DNA of 64,000 nucleotides from Bacteroides sp. (GTDB lineage: Bacteria; Bacteroidota; Bacteroidia; Bacteroidales; Bacteroidaceae): NCBI RefSeq assembly GCF_028690125.1, contig NZ_JAQVBV010000008.1:1-64000 (forward strand). Reading direction: 5' to 3'. Numbering within the stretch: position 1 is the first letter of the stretch; every line of letters starts with the position of its first letter. The notes below the pieces were generated by a model. That model was not told the origin of the DNA. It saw only the letters and a program-made list of their open reading frames with translations, and did not search any database. This document shows positions 46,758 through 54,855 of the stretch, one piece after another. The translations under genes were made by a program, and so were the position numbers.

Positions 46758-47913
46758 GGTCCAACAGATATCGTTCATCATCCAGCGTGAATTTGTAGCT
46801 ATCAGCACCAGTTATGCTATATTATTGGTATTGATAGGAGGAATTTTCGTGTACGGATTACTCTATAATTATATGTATGCTCCTAATATCGTAACAGATG
46901 TTCCGGTAGCTGTAGTTGATAATTCTCACAGCCAATTAAGTCGTAATTTTATCCGATGGCTAGATGCTACTCCACAAACAGAAATTTATGATCAAGCTGT
47001 AGATTATCATGAAGCTAAAGAATGGATGAAAACAGGAAAAGTGCAGGGAATTATCTATTTACCACATGATTTTGAAGATCGGGTATTCCGGGGAGATGAA
47101 GCCGTATTTTCTCTATATGCTACTACAGATGCTTTTTTATATTTTGAGGCTTTACAAGGCTCTTCTTCATTAGTCATGTTGGCTATCAATGATAAATATC
47201 GTCCGGATGGAGCTGTTTTTCTACCCCCTCAAGGATTGTTAGCTATAGCGATGGCAAAACCTGTGAATGTATCAGGAACAGCACTTTATAATTATACAGA
47301 AGGATATGGTTCTTATCTGATTCCGGCTGTTATGATGATCATTATTTTTCAGACATTGTTAATGGTGATCGGAATGGCAACGGGAGAAGAATATCATACA
47401 GGAGGAATTCGCGCATATACTCCCTTTGGGCAAGGTTGGGGAGTCGCCCTTCGTATTGTAGCAGGAAAAACTTTTGTGTATTGTAGTTTATATGCAGTCT
47501 TCTCTTTTTTCTTATTAGGTTTACTCCCCTACTTTTTCAGTATTCCCAATATTGGTAATGGACTATATATTGTATTATTATTGATTCCATATCTGATAGC
47601 TACTTCCTTCCTTGGATTGGCAGCTTCGCGGTATTTTACAGATTCGGAAGCACCCTTACTTATGATAGCCTTTTTCTCGGTAGGATTAATATTCCTTTCC
47701 GGAGTCTCCTATCCGTTGGAGTTAATGCCGTGGTACTGGAAAGCAGCTCATTACATTCTTCCGGCTGCACCTGCTACCCTTGCTTTTGTGAAGCTAAATT
47801 CAATGGGAGCAAGTATGGCTGACATCCGACCGGAATATATTACTTTATGGATTCAAGCAGGAATCTATTTTCTATTAAGTATATGGGTATACAAGCAAAA
47901 GTTAAACAAATAG
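46741..47913 (+). CDS. ABC-2 type permease, second of pair
   Basis: A 390-aa paralogue of the preceding permease: first helix ILLVLIGGIFVYGLLYNY, periplasmic domain with DVPVAVVDNSHSQLSRNFIRWLDATPQTE, and a cluster of helices near 190-380 (VMMIIIFQTLLMVIGMATG; EAPLLMIAFFSVGLIFLSGVSYP). The two would form a heterodimeric channel. It ends the operon, and a long palindromic repeat follows. Confidence 0.9.
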   Translation: MKTLSKVQQISFIIQREFVAISTSYAILLVLIGGIFVYGLLYNYMYAPNIVTDVPVAVVDNSHSQLSRNFIRWLDATPQTEIYDQAVDYHEAKEWMKTGKVQGIIYLPHDFEDRVFRGDEAVFSLYATTDAFLYFEALQGSSSLVMLAINDKYRPDGAVFLPPQGLLAIAMAKPVNVSGTALYNYTEGYGSYLIPAVMMIIIFQTLLMVIGMATGEEYHTGGIRAYTPFGQGWGVALRIVAGKTFVYCSLYAVFSFFLLGLLPYFFSIPNIGNGLYIVLLLIPYLIATSFLGLAASRYFTDSEAPLLMIAFFSVGLIFLSGVSYPLELMPWYWKAAHYILPAAPATLAFVKLNSMGASMADIRPEYITLWIQAGIYFLLSIWVYKQKLNK

Positions 47914-47978
47914 TATATTTTCATGCAATATGTAACAAAATAACAAAAATAGTAAAAAGCTGATTTATACTATTTTTC

Positions 47979-48068
47979 AGACGCGGATGACGCAGATAAC
48001 GCGGATTTTTAAGATTAAATTTATTATCTAATTTCTTAAAATCCGCGTTATCTGCGTCATCCGCGTCT
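47979..48068. repeat. Long inverted repeat built from 9-bp tandem units
   Basis: Arms of about 35 bp (47979-48014 and 48034-48068) are complementary except for a one-base bulge, around a 19-nt A/T-rich loop. The left arm contains three consecutive 9-mers, GACGCGGAT, GACGCAGAT and AACGCGGAT. It lies between the export operon and the convergent ECF-S gene. Similar GCGTCATCCGCGTC-type palindromes are, to my knowledge, dispersed intergenic repeats in Bacteroides genomes. It may serve as a two-way transcription barrier. Confidence 0.85.
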
Positions 48069-48134
48069 AAAAGTTTCCTTATGAAAACCTATATAACATT
48101 TGATATACTTATCATTTATTATAAATACCCTATA

Positions 48135-48647
48135 TCATCTACGAATCAAATATTTGATAAAGAAATAACCTCCAAATACCTGTAGAAGCATACCGGGGAC
48201 TCCTATACGAAAATCCTGAATAGCTTTGAAAAAGCTACCGACATATATCCATTCTCCTAAAGTACCGACTAATTGATAACTAAATACCACTCCTACCAAA
48301 ATTGGAATAGATATGCGTCCGAAACGCTGTGCAGCCCATCCGGCAGCAATAGCCAGCAGTATTGATTTCAAAAGAATAGCAGGTAAAGCGACAGGCATTG
48401 GCATACCGAATAATAAAGAGTTTATTATAGGTGATAAGATCGCTGTCAATAACCCTACTTTCCATCCATACTTATAAGCTCCTATTAATGTAAAGAAATA
48501 AATGGGTAACCAAGTTACTCCACCTTGGGAAATGAGATGAAAGAGTTGGGGAAAAAGGATGTTGCCTACCACGAATAACGAGGCTGCCAAATAAGTTTTT
48601 ACCTCACTATAATTAAGTGAATAGAGTTTTACTGTTGTTGTTTCCAT
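48135..48647 (-). CDS. ECF transporter substrate-binding (S) component
   Basis: A 170-aa membrane protein with about five to six helices (YLAASLFVVGNILFPQLFHLI; WLPIYFFTLIGAYKYGWKVGLLTAILSPIINSLLF in two helices; PAILLKSILLAIAAGWAAQ). The pattern fits the S subunit of energy-coupling-factor vitamin transporters. No EcfA or EcfT gene is nearby, so it would share a module encoded elsewhere, if any. It starts 14 bp after the TonB-dependent receptor gene, which suggests both move the same substrate across the two membranes. Confidence 0.8.
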   Translation of the reverse strand: METTTVKLYSLNYSEVKTYLAASLFVVGNILFPQLFHLISQGGVTWLPIYFFTLIGAYKYGWKVGLLTAILSPIINSLLFGMPMPVALPAILLKSILLAIAAGWAAQRFGRISIPILVGVVFSYQLVGTLGEWIYVGSFFKAIQDFRIGVPGMLLQVFGGYFFIKYLIRR

Positions 48648-48661
48648 ATTTATATTATTAT

Positions 48662-50566
48662 TTAAAAGTTCAAATTTACACCCCCCATAAAGGTTGCTTT
48701 AGGCATGGGATATCCAGCGTTGATTTCATAACGTTGTGCTAACAGGTTCTCACCTTTTACAAAGATACTGGCAAAATTACATAAGCGGTAACTCCCCCGA
48801 AGATTCCACAATACAAAACTGTCTTGCTTTTCGCTTCCTTTATTATTGATGATGACCTCCGTATAAAGTCCCTTTATATATTGTATTCCTGTGGCCAAGT
48901 TCCAACGTCCTGAAGTAAAATTTGCCCCAGCATACAATTTGTGTTCGGGAGCGGCAAGAACAGGATTCTCCATATGCAACCAACTATAATTAGCATTAAC
49001 ACTCCAATGAGAGTCAATCCGATAGTTCATGTTAGTTTCAATACCCCAATTCTCAATTTCTCCCGAATTTACATTGAGCGGAGGTATCAATCCGTTGGAC
49101 ATAATTACATTATCTCCATTAATATAATATAGACTCAATCCGTATGAAAATGCTTTTTCCAATAGGCGTTGAGAGTATGACAATTCATAGTTTATCAGTT
49201 TCTCCGCTTTCAAATCAGGATTTGCGGGAGGGAACATATACATTTCGCGAATGGTCGGATTACGATATCCTTTGCTTACCATTGCTTTCAACTCTGCACT
49301 TTTGGGTAGATGAAAAGCCAGACCTCCTTGTGGAATCCACTCAGTCCCTACATGAGAATGATGATCCACACGAACACCGGCATCCAAAGATAACCAACTA
49401 TACAGGTCTTGTCGAAAGTCTACATATCCCGCAAACTCATCCATTTGTTTGTCAACTCCCGGAATTTGTTCACCCGTAGCTACTACCCTATTCCAAGATT
49501 CTCCTCCGAAATGTTGATAATCAAGTCCAACAGTCAAGCGATTACCCGAGAAGAGACTAGCGCTCTGATACAATGAAACGCCTAGCATCTTATCCTTAGA
49601 ATTAAAATGTGATTTCTGAGGTTCCTTTCCCGGAGAATACCCATCATTTATGTTATGTCGCCCCCAATTATAGAAAAAGCTCAAAGCACCGGAAGTTTTT
49701 TCATAACGATTCTCTAAAGCAAATGAAGTCATTCCACGTGTTATACGCGAATCATTATCAATGAGTGGAGACTGAATTCTCCCAGGATTAGAAGCATTGA
49801 AATGGGTAACATTTACATCTCCCCACACTTTCCAGTAATTACTGAAATCATATCCTAATTTAGCATATCCACCATATTGTTCGAACCCCATATCGGAGCG
49901 ATGACCATCTGTCCGGTTATAAGAGCCTGTTACCACACTATTGAAACGTCCCTTCCTTACGCGGTTGGATAATTCCGTCTGCAAAGTATTATATGAGCCG
50001 TAGCCAACTTGCGCATCGGTATTTACTCCGTCTTCCAACTGTTTACGGGTAACGATGTTGATGACTCCTCCCATTGCATTAGAGCCATATAGTACGGATG
50101 CAGGTCCACGCACCACTTCCACCCTTTCCGCCATCATTGATTGGTAAGCATCTGCTATCGGATGTCCCATTAATCCCATATATTGAGGATGACCATCAAT
50201 CAAGACAAGTAATCCTGCCGTCGGACTTCCTCCGATACCACGCAGACTCATACCACCTGCCGCACCTCCAGATACACCGTATCCCATCATACCACGGCTG
50301 GTTGTAAATAATCCCGGCACTTGTTCATTCAGAAGTGGTAACAAGGAAGCCTCGTATCTATTCTCTATTTCCGAACGTCCCACTACCGATATCGTCATCG
50401 GCAAATGACGTATATCCGTTTCATTACGTGTCCCCGTAACTACTACTTCATCAATAGCATAATTCCGGGTAATTTGTGCAGTATCTTTTCTGATTTGTGC
50501 TGTTCCTGAAAAGGAAAACAAACTACTAATTAAAACCAAACAGACTGTGTTCTTTACCATATTCAT
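48662..50566 (-). CDS. TonB-dependent receptor (BtuB/colicin-receptor-like)
   Basis: A 634-aa outer-membrane receptor with signal peptide (ending FSFSGTAQ), TonB-box-like region (YAIDEVVVTGTRNETDI), plug domain (VSGGAAGGMSLRGIGGSPT; VEVVRGPASVLYGSNAMGGVINIVTRK) and a 22-strand barrel ending in GGVNLNF. No STN domain or SusC carboxypeptidase-like extension is present, and no SusD partner. The size fits receptors for small cofactors rather than glycans. Its ATG overlaps the DUF1893 stop (ATGA). The ligand is unknown. Confidence 0.93.
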   Translation of the reverse strand: MNMVKNTVCLVLISSLFSFSGTAQIRKDTAQITRNYAIDEVVVTGTRNETDIRHLPMTISVVGRSEIENRYEASLLPLLNEQVPGLFTTSRGMMGYGVSGGAAGGMSLRGIGGSPTAGLLVLIDGHPQYMGLMGHPIADAYQSMMAERVEVVRGPASVLYGSNAMGGVINIVTRKQLEDGVNTDAQVGYGSYNTLQTELSNRVRKGRFNSVVTGSYNRTDGHRSDMGFEQYGGYAKLGYDFSNYWKVWGDVNVTHFNASNPGRIQSPLIDNDSRITRGMTSFALENRYEKTSGALSFFYNWGRHNINDGYSPGKEPQKSHFNSKDKMLGVSLYQSASLFSGNRLTVGLDYQHFGGESWNRVVATGEQIPGVDKQMDEFAGYVDFRQDLYSWLSLDAGVRVDHHSHVGTEWIPQGGLAFHLPKSAELKAMVSKGYRNPTIREMYMFPPANPDLKAEKLINYELSYSQRLLEKAFSYGLSLYYINGDNVIMSNGLIPPLNVNSGEIENWGIETNMNYRIDSHWSVNANYSWLHMENPVLAAPEHKLYAGANFTSGRWNLATGIQYIKGLYTEVIINNKGSEKQDSFVLWNLRGSYRLCNFASIFVKGENLLAQRYEINAGYPMPKATFMGGVNLNF

Positions 50567-50982
50567 TTTTTATTTCTGATTTTTTCGATAAAATCATGTA
50601 TTAACGGCAATATTTCTTCAGCAGACTCTGCTTCACTACACATCGTTTCTACAGGACACCATCCGGTGTGATCACGATTCCAGATAAACGGTACTTCCTC
50701 TGCAAAATCTACTTTTACATCCGACTGACAGAATAATTCCAGAGCTTTAGAACTGATTATATCGGTATATAATTCTTTTATGCCTCCCAGAATCATTAAT
50801 GCAGCAGCACCTTTACCTACTACCTTGTCGGCAATAGAAGCCCCCTTTAGGAAATCCGGTTCCAAAGTCAGCAAATCATATAAATCGGCCACTCCACGTT
50901 GAGTGAAAGTACGGTGCATTTCTCCATTGGCAATTACGCAGGAGTATCCTCCCGAATGCAATAAATTAATCAATTCTTTCAT
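50563..50982 (-). CDS. DUF1893 (deaminase-fold) protein
   Basis: A 139-aa cytosolic protein. NLLHSGGYSCVIANGEMHRTFTQRGVADLYDLL and VVGKGAAALMILGGIKELYTDIIS match the DUF1893 family, whose solved member has a cytidine-deaminase-like fold. The C-terminal part has two cysteines (GWCPVETMC). The family has no agreed function. It overlaps both neighbours (1 bp with the aldo/keto reductase, 4 bp with the receptor), so it is translationally coupled within the Fe-S/receptor operon. Confidence 0.82.
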   Translation of the reverse strand: MKELINLLHSGGYSCVIANGEMHRTFTQRGVADLYDLLTLEPDFLKGASIADKVVGKGAAALMILGGIKELYTDIISSKALELFCQSDVKVDFAEEVPFIWNRDHTGWCPVETMCSEAESAEEILPLIHDFIEKIRNKK

Positions 50983-52388
50983 TAAATAGTTCCTTGTTTT
51001 AGTTGTTCTACAAATTGGTCTATGCGATGCAATTCCTTGGGTACATCAATATTTTGTGGACAATGAGGCACACACTGGTTGCATCCAATACAGTGGCTTG
51101 CTTGTCGTAGTTTCGGCACACTACGGTCATAACCGACCAGAAAAGCACGACGAGCCTTAGCATAATTCTCATCCTGTCCGTTTTTGGGCACGTTACCTTC
51201 ATTGACACAACGATTATAATGCAATAATATACCCGGTATATCCAATCCGTATGGACATGGCATACAATATTTGCAATCGTTGCATGGAATTGTAGGATAT
51301 TTCAGCATTAATTGTGCCGTTTCTTCCAGAAAGTTTTTCTCTTCATCAGTAAGTGGCTGTAAAGGAGAATAAGTGATTAGATTATCCTGTAGATGCTCCA
51401 TATAAGTCATTCCACTTAAAACGGTCAGTACTTTATCCGGAGTCCCTGCAAAACGGAAAGCCCAAGATGCTACACTACCTTCCGGGCTACGTTGTTTGAG
51501 CCGTGCCACCAGATTATCATTCAGTTTAGACAGACGCCCTCCTAAAAGCGGTTCCATAATCACTGCCGGAATATTACGTTTTACCAGTTCTTCATACAGA
51601 TATTCCGCATCCATATTGCGGGTATTCACTTCTTTAGCATGCTTCCAATCTACATAGTTAAGCTGTATCTGTACAAAGTCCCACTTTATTTCATCATGCA
51701 ACGAAAGCAAGTAATCATACACTTCAATATCACCATGATATGAAAATCCAAGATTTCGAATGCGCCCCGCTTCACGTTCCTTAATCAGGAAGTCCAGCAT
51801 TCCATTATCCAAATACCTGCCTTTAAGAGCATCCATTCCACCCATACCGATGCCATGAAGCAACATATAGTCAATGCAATCTACTTGAAGATCAGTAAAT
51901 GATTTATGATACATCTTCAAAGAGGCTTCACGAGACCAACTATTCGGATCAAAATTAGACAGCTTGGTAGCAATAAAATACTTTTCACGTGCGTGGCGAC
52001 TTAATGCAATACCCGTAGCTTTTTCAGAAAAGCCCTGCACGTATGCAGGAGACGTATCGAAATAGTTCACTCCATGAGCAATAGCGTAATCTACCAATTC
52101 ATTCACTGCATCCTGATCAATCACTTCACCATTGCCATCGGGAGCCGGTTTGAGTGGCCATCGCATACAGCCATATCCTAATAGTGAAACACGATCTCCG
52201 GTAGAAGGAGCGGTGCGATAAGTCATTTTATCGGTAGGAACCTCTTTTTCTGTCGAAGCACTGTTTGGACCGGACTTATTATCGGAAGAGCATCCATACA
52301 ACAGCCCTGTTGATGTGGCAGCATTGATACCTACAATTTTGATGAATTCTCTTCTATTTATCTCTTTTTTATTTTTTTCTTCCATCAT
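50982..52388 (-). CDS. Exported aldo/keto reductase with C-terminal ferredoxin domain
   Basis: A 468-aa protein. The N-terminus has a twin-arginine-like RREFIK motif followed by a hydrophobic segment and a possible lipobox (LLYGC), so it may be exported folded. Residues about 55-350 are an aldo/keto reductase barrel: Asp/Tyr in FDTSPAYVQG, Lys in FIATKLSN and His in YMLLHGIG. The C-terminus has cysteine clusters CNDCKYCMPCPYG and CIGCNQCVPHCP for one or two [4Fe-4S] centres. It would pass electrons between clusters and the barrel; the substrate is unknown. It lies 19 bp after the polyferredoxin gene. Confidence 0.9.
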   Translation of the reverse strand: MMEEKNKKEINRREFIKIVGINAATSTGLLYGCSSDNKSGPNSASTEKEVPTDKMTYRTAPSTGDRVSLLGYGCMRWPLKPAPDGNGEVIDQDAVNELVDYAIAHGVNYFDTSPAYVQGFSEKATGIALSRHAREKYFIATKLSNFDPNSWSREASLKMYHKSFTDLQVDCIDYMLLHGIGMGGMDALKGRYLDNGMLDFLIKEREAGRIRNLGFSYHGDIEVYDYLLSLHDEIKWDFVQIQLNYVDWKHAKEVNTRNMDAEYLYEELVKRNIPAVIMEPLLGGRLSKLNDNLVARLKQRSPEGSVASWAFRFAGTPDKVLTVLSGMTYMEHLQDNLITYSPLQPLTDEEKNFLEETAQLMLKYPTIPCNDCKYCMPCPYGLDIPGILLHYNRCVNEGNVPKNGQDENYAKARRAFLVGYDRSVPKLRQASHCIGCNQCVPHCPQNIDVPKELHRIDQFVEQLKQGTI

Positions 52389-52407
52389 CTTATTCAGAAA
52401 TTAGATT

Positions 52408-53916
52408 TTATACAACTCGGTGCATCAAATGTCCATTCACATAAATTGCGCTGAAAGGACGTGACGGACATAAATTTTCACAAGCTCCACAACCGATACA
52501 GCGTTCTATATTTACTATCGGAATCTTGGGAGAATCTGAAATGTCAGGGTCCGATGGAACCATCTGTATAGCATTAGTGGGGCAATGACGAGCACAGTTT
52601 CCACATTCTTTTCCATCTGTCAATGGAATACAATTCTCTTTCACCCATACAGCATGACCGATTTGAGTAGCCGATTTATCGGCCGTAGTAATCGGGTGAA
52701 TAGCGCCTGCCGGACAGACATCCGAGCACTTGGTACATTCAGGACGACAATAGCCACGCTCGTATGACATTTCCGGTTGCATCAATGTCATTAAATTGTC
52801 TGAGGGACGCAACACCTGATTCGGACAAACGGAAACACATAACTGGCAAGCAGTACAATGCTGAGTAAAATTACGTGCACTTAATGCACCCGGAGGAAAT
52901 AGCTTATTTTCCCGCTTCGGAATCTTTTTGTCTTCAATAGCAGCCAATCCCCCATCTACCTTCTTTTCCTGAGCTTTCAAAATAGCTGTTGTGGCAAAGA
53001 TGGCAGATGCCGACAAGAAACTACGACGAGTATTGTTCGCTGATGTTGCATTCATATGCAAAGTTTCCAACGAATCTGATGCATCGTTTACTGCTTTAGG
53101 AATTTGCCTGGTATACTTGATAGCTCCATGTTTACATTTTCCCATACAGTCCATGCAAGCCACGCAACGGCTATAATCTATTTCATGTGCTTTCGGATTA
53201 ATACAAGACGCCTTGCAATTACGGGCACACAACCCACAATTATTACATTTTGCAGTATCAATCATCGGTTTGAAGAGAGAATACCGGGAGATAAAACCCA
53301 AAACAGTCCCGACAGGGCAAATTGTGTTACAATAAGTACGTCCGTTCCGCCATGCTACTATAAATAGTACGACAAAAGTAACAACAGCGATCAGCAAAGT
53401 AGAAAAACTTTTTATCCAAACATCCACTTCATAGAAAGCATAACTGCCAGCCCGTTCCGCCAGATAAGCAAGAAGATTATTTCCCCATTGCCAGACCGGA
53501 GCGAAAAGGTTGGAAACAATACGTCCATAAGCACTGTAAGGAGCCAAAAGGATCGCTAAAGCATTAAAGCTGCTAACCATAGCAATGATAAACACGGCTA
53601 ATACTCCGTAACGTAACCATTTTTTCGCCGGTGAATAACGAAAACGGTTTTTCTTCCGCTTCCCGGATATCCAGGAGATAATATCCTGAAAAACTCCCAA
53701 AGGACATATTACCGAACAATAAACACGTCCGAACACGAATGTCAATGCAACAAGGAATAATACGACACCAATATTCAACGCTAATAATGCAGGTAATAAT
53801 TGAATTTTAGCCAGCCACCCGAACCATGTGTGCAGTGTCCCTGTAAAGTCAAGAAAAAGCAGGGTAATGATTGTAAAGCACACAATAGCGGCTGTGATTC
53901 TGATAATACGTAGCAT
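52408..53916 (-). CDS. Membrane polyferredoxin (NapH/NosR-like 4Fe-4S protein)
   Basis: A 502-aa protein with about five N-terminal membrane helices (ITAAIVCFTIITLLFLDF; LLALNIGVVLFLVALTFVF) and two CxxxCP motifs (CSVICPLG, CNTICPVG) typical of NapH/CcoG-type proteins. Six cysteine clusters follow (CNNCGLCARNC, CVACMDCMGKC, CTACQLCVSVC, CTKCSDVCP, CGNCARHCP, CIGCGACENLCP), enough for a wire of several [4Fe-4S] centres. A TAT-like or anchor segment (RRSFLSASAIFATTAIL) lies mid-protein. It probably moves electrons across the inner membrane. It is first in a five-gene operon. The ATG at 53916 is chosen over a TTG. Confidence 0.9.
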   Translation of the reverse strand: MLRIIRITAAIVCFTIITLLFLDFTGTLHTWFGWLAKIQLLPALLALNIGVVLFLVALTFVFGRVYCSVICPLGVFQDIISWISGKRKKNRFRYSPAKKWLRYGVLAVFIIAMVSSFNALAILLAPYSAYGRIVSNLFAPVWQWGNNLLAYLAERAGSYAFYEVDVWIKSFSTLLIAVVTFVVLFIVAWRNGRTYCNTICPVGTVLGFISRYSLFKPMIDTAKCNNCGLCARNCKASCINPKAHEIDYSRCVACMDCMGKCKHGAIKYTRQIPKAVNDASDSLETLHMNATSANNTRRSFLSASAIFATTAILKAQEKKVDGGLAAIEDKKIPKRENKLFPPGALSARNFTQHCTACQLCVSVCPNQVLRPSDNLMTLMQPEMSYERGYCRPECTKCSDVCPAGAIHPITTADKSATQIGHAVWVKENCIPLTDGKECGNCARHCPTNAIQMVPSDPDISDSPKIPIVNIERCIGCGACENLCPSRPFSAIYVNGHLMHRVV

Positions 53917-54017
53917 AATCAAATAAATTTCAAGTTATAGTAGTTTAAATTCTTTTATTTAAAGAGTTTTACCGTATGTCTGATAACGTATACACAACAA
54001 CCGGCTTTTTTACGATG

Positions 54018-54025
54018 CAAATTTA
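54018..54025 (-). promoter_or_regulatory. -7 promoter element of the Fe-S/receptor operon
   Basis: The minus strand reads TAAATTTG, a perfect TAnnTTTG box. It gives a leader of about 95 nt; no riboswitch fold was recognised in it. Confidence 0.4.
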
Positions 54026-54099
54026 ATCACAGAGATTTACTTTTCACGTATATTAATTACCGAAAGTTATACCAATATTACAGATTTACTTTCTTTTAA

Positions 54100-54146
54100 T
54101 AGAAAACTGCCCGTCAATACATCATTGGGATATATCAACGAGCAGT
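54100..54146 (-). terminator. Terminator of the flavodoxin-like gene
   Basis: The minus strand forms a stem ACTGCTCGT (54138-54146)/ACGGGCAGT (54106-54114) with G-U pairs, extended by weaker inner pairing, and is followed by TTTTC. Confidence 0.55.
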
Positions 54147-54193
54147 CATTTTACAGTTTCATTTCTATATACTCTTCGATGTAAAAAAATGTA

Positions 54194-54733
54194 TCAGACA
54201 TTCTTCCCCATTTCATATGCCTCCGTCAGGGAAGGTTTTCCTTCTATTTCTCCCACCTTCCAAGCACCTATACCATAAATAACTCCCTTTTCCACCGGGC
54301 CTTCCAAACAGTCGAGGAAACCACGGAAGCCATCGATAGTACGTTCCATCATTGGAACGCTCTCTTCCGCAGCAGCAATAATAAAATAGAATTCTTTATT
54401 GCGAATTTCAAGATAACAGGCACAGCAACGGTCAATCAACGTTTTCATTTGTGCAGACATCGTATAGAAATAAACAGGAGTTGCCATTACAATAACATCT
54501 GCTTCTATCATCTTGGCGACAATAGCTGCCGCATCATCCTTTTGCGGACAAGGTTTACTATACATACTGCAAACACTACATCCTGTGCAATAATTGATTT
54601 GTTTGTCTTTCAAGAAAATCTTTTCTACTTTATTTCCTACCGATTCAGCACCTTGCAGAAATTCATCACATAGTCTGTCAGAGTTTCCTCCTTTACGAGG
54701 ACTGGATGATAGTATCAGAACTTTTTTACTCAT
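54194..54733 (-). CDS. Flavodoxin/NADPH-dependent FMN reductase family protein
   Basis: A 179-aa flavoprotein with the FMN-phosphate loop SSSPRKGGNSDRL, ATPVYFYTMSAQMKTLIDR for the isoalloxazine site, and an inserted cysteine motif (YCTGCSVCSMYSKPCP) near residues 48-63. The latter is characteristic of iron-sulfur flavoprotein-like members and could bind a cluster. It is probably a cytosolic NAD(P)H-dependent electron donor. It is monocistronic, between the Fe-S operon and the MBL gene. Confidence 0.9.
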   Translation of the reverse strand: MSKKVLILSSSPRKGGNSDRLCDEFLQGAESVGNKVEKIFLKDKQINYCTGCSVCSMYSKPCPQKDDAAAIVAKMIEADVIVMATPVYFYTMSAQMKTLIDRCCACYLEIRNKEFYFIIAAAEESVPMMERTIDGFRGFLDCLEGPVEKGVIYGIGAWKVGEIEGKPSLTEAYEMGKNV

Positions 54734-54771
54734 AATTGTATCCTTCTTTTGGTGATCAAATATTTAATATG

Positions 54772-54779
54772 CAAAAGTA
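54772..54779 (-). promoter_or_regulatory. -7 promoter element of the flavodoxin-like gene
   Basis: The minus strand reads TACTTTTG, a perfect box about 38 bp before the ATG. It overlaps the inverted pair GTATAC (54777-54782) and GTATAC (54802-54807), a possible operator. Confidence 0.45.
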
Positions 54780-54855
54780 TACAGAGTTTATTAAAACTTT
54801 CGTATACAAATTACATATCCTATTACCATTTTTACAGATATGACAAAGAATTCAA

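Noticed and set aside
47979..48068. Insertion sequence or terminal repeats of a transposon
   Set aside because: There is no transposase, no target-site duplication in the flanks, and only 19 nt between the arms.
53917..54017. Cobalamin or other riboswitch before the Fe-S/receptor operon
   Set aside because: The leader is only about 95 nt and shows no B12-box or other recognised conserved motif.
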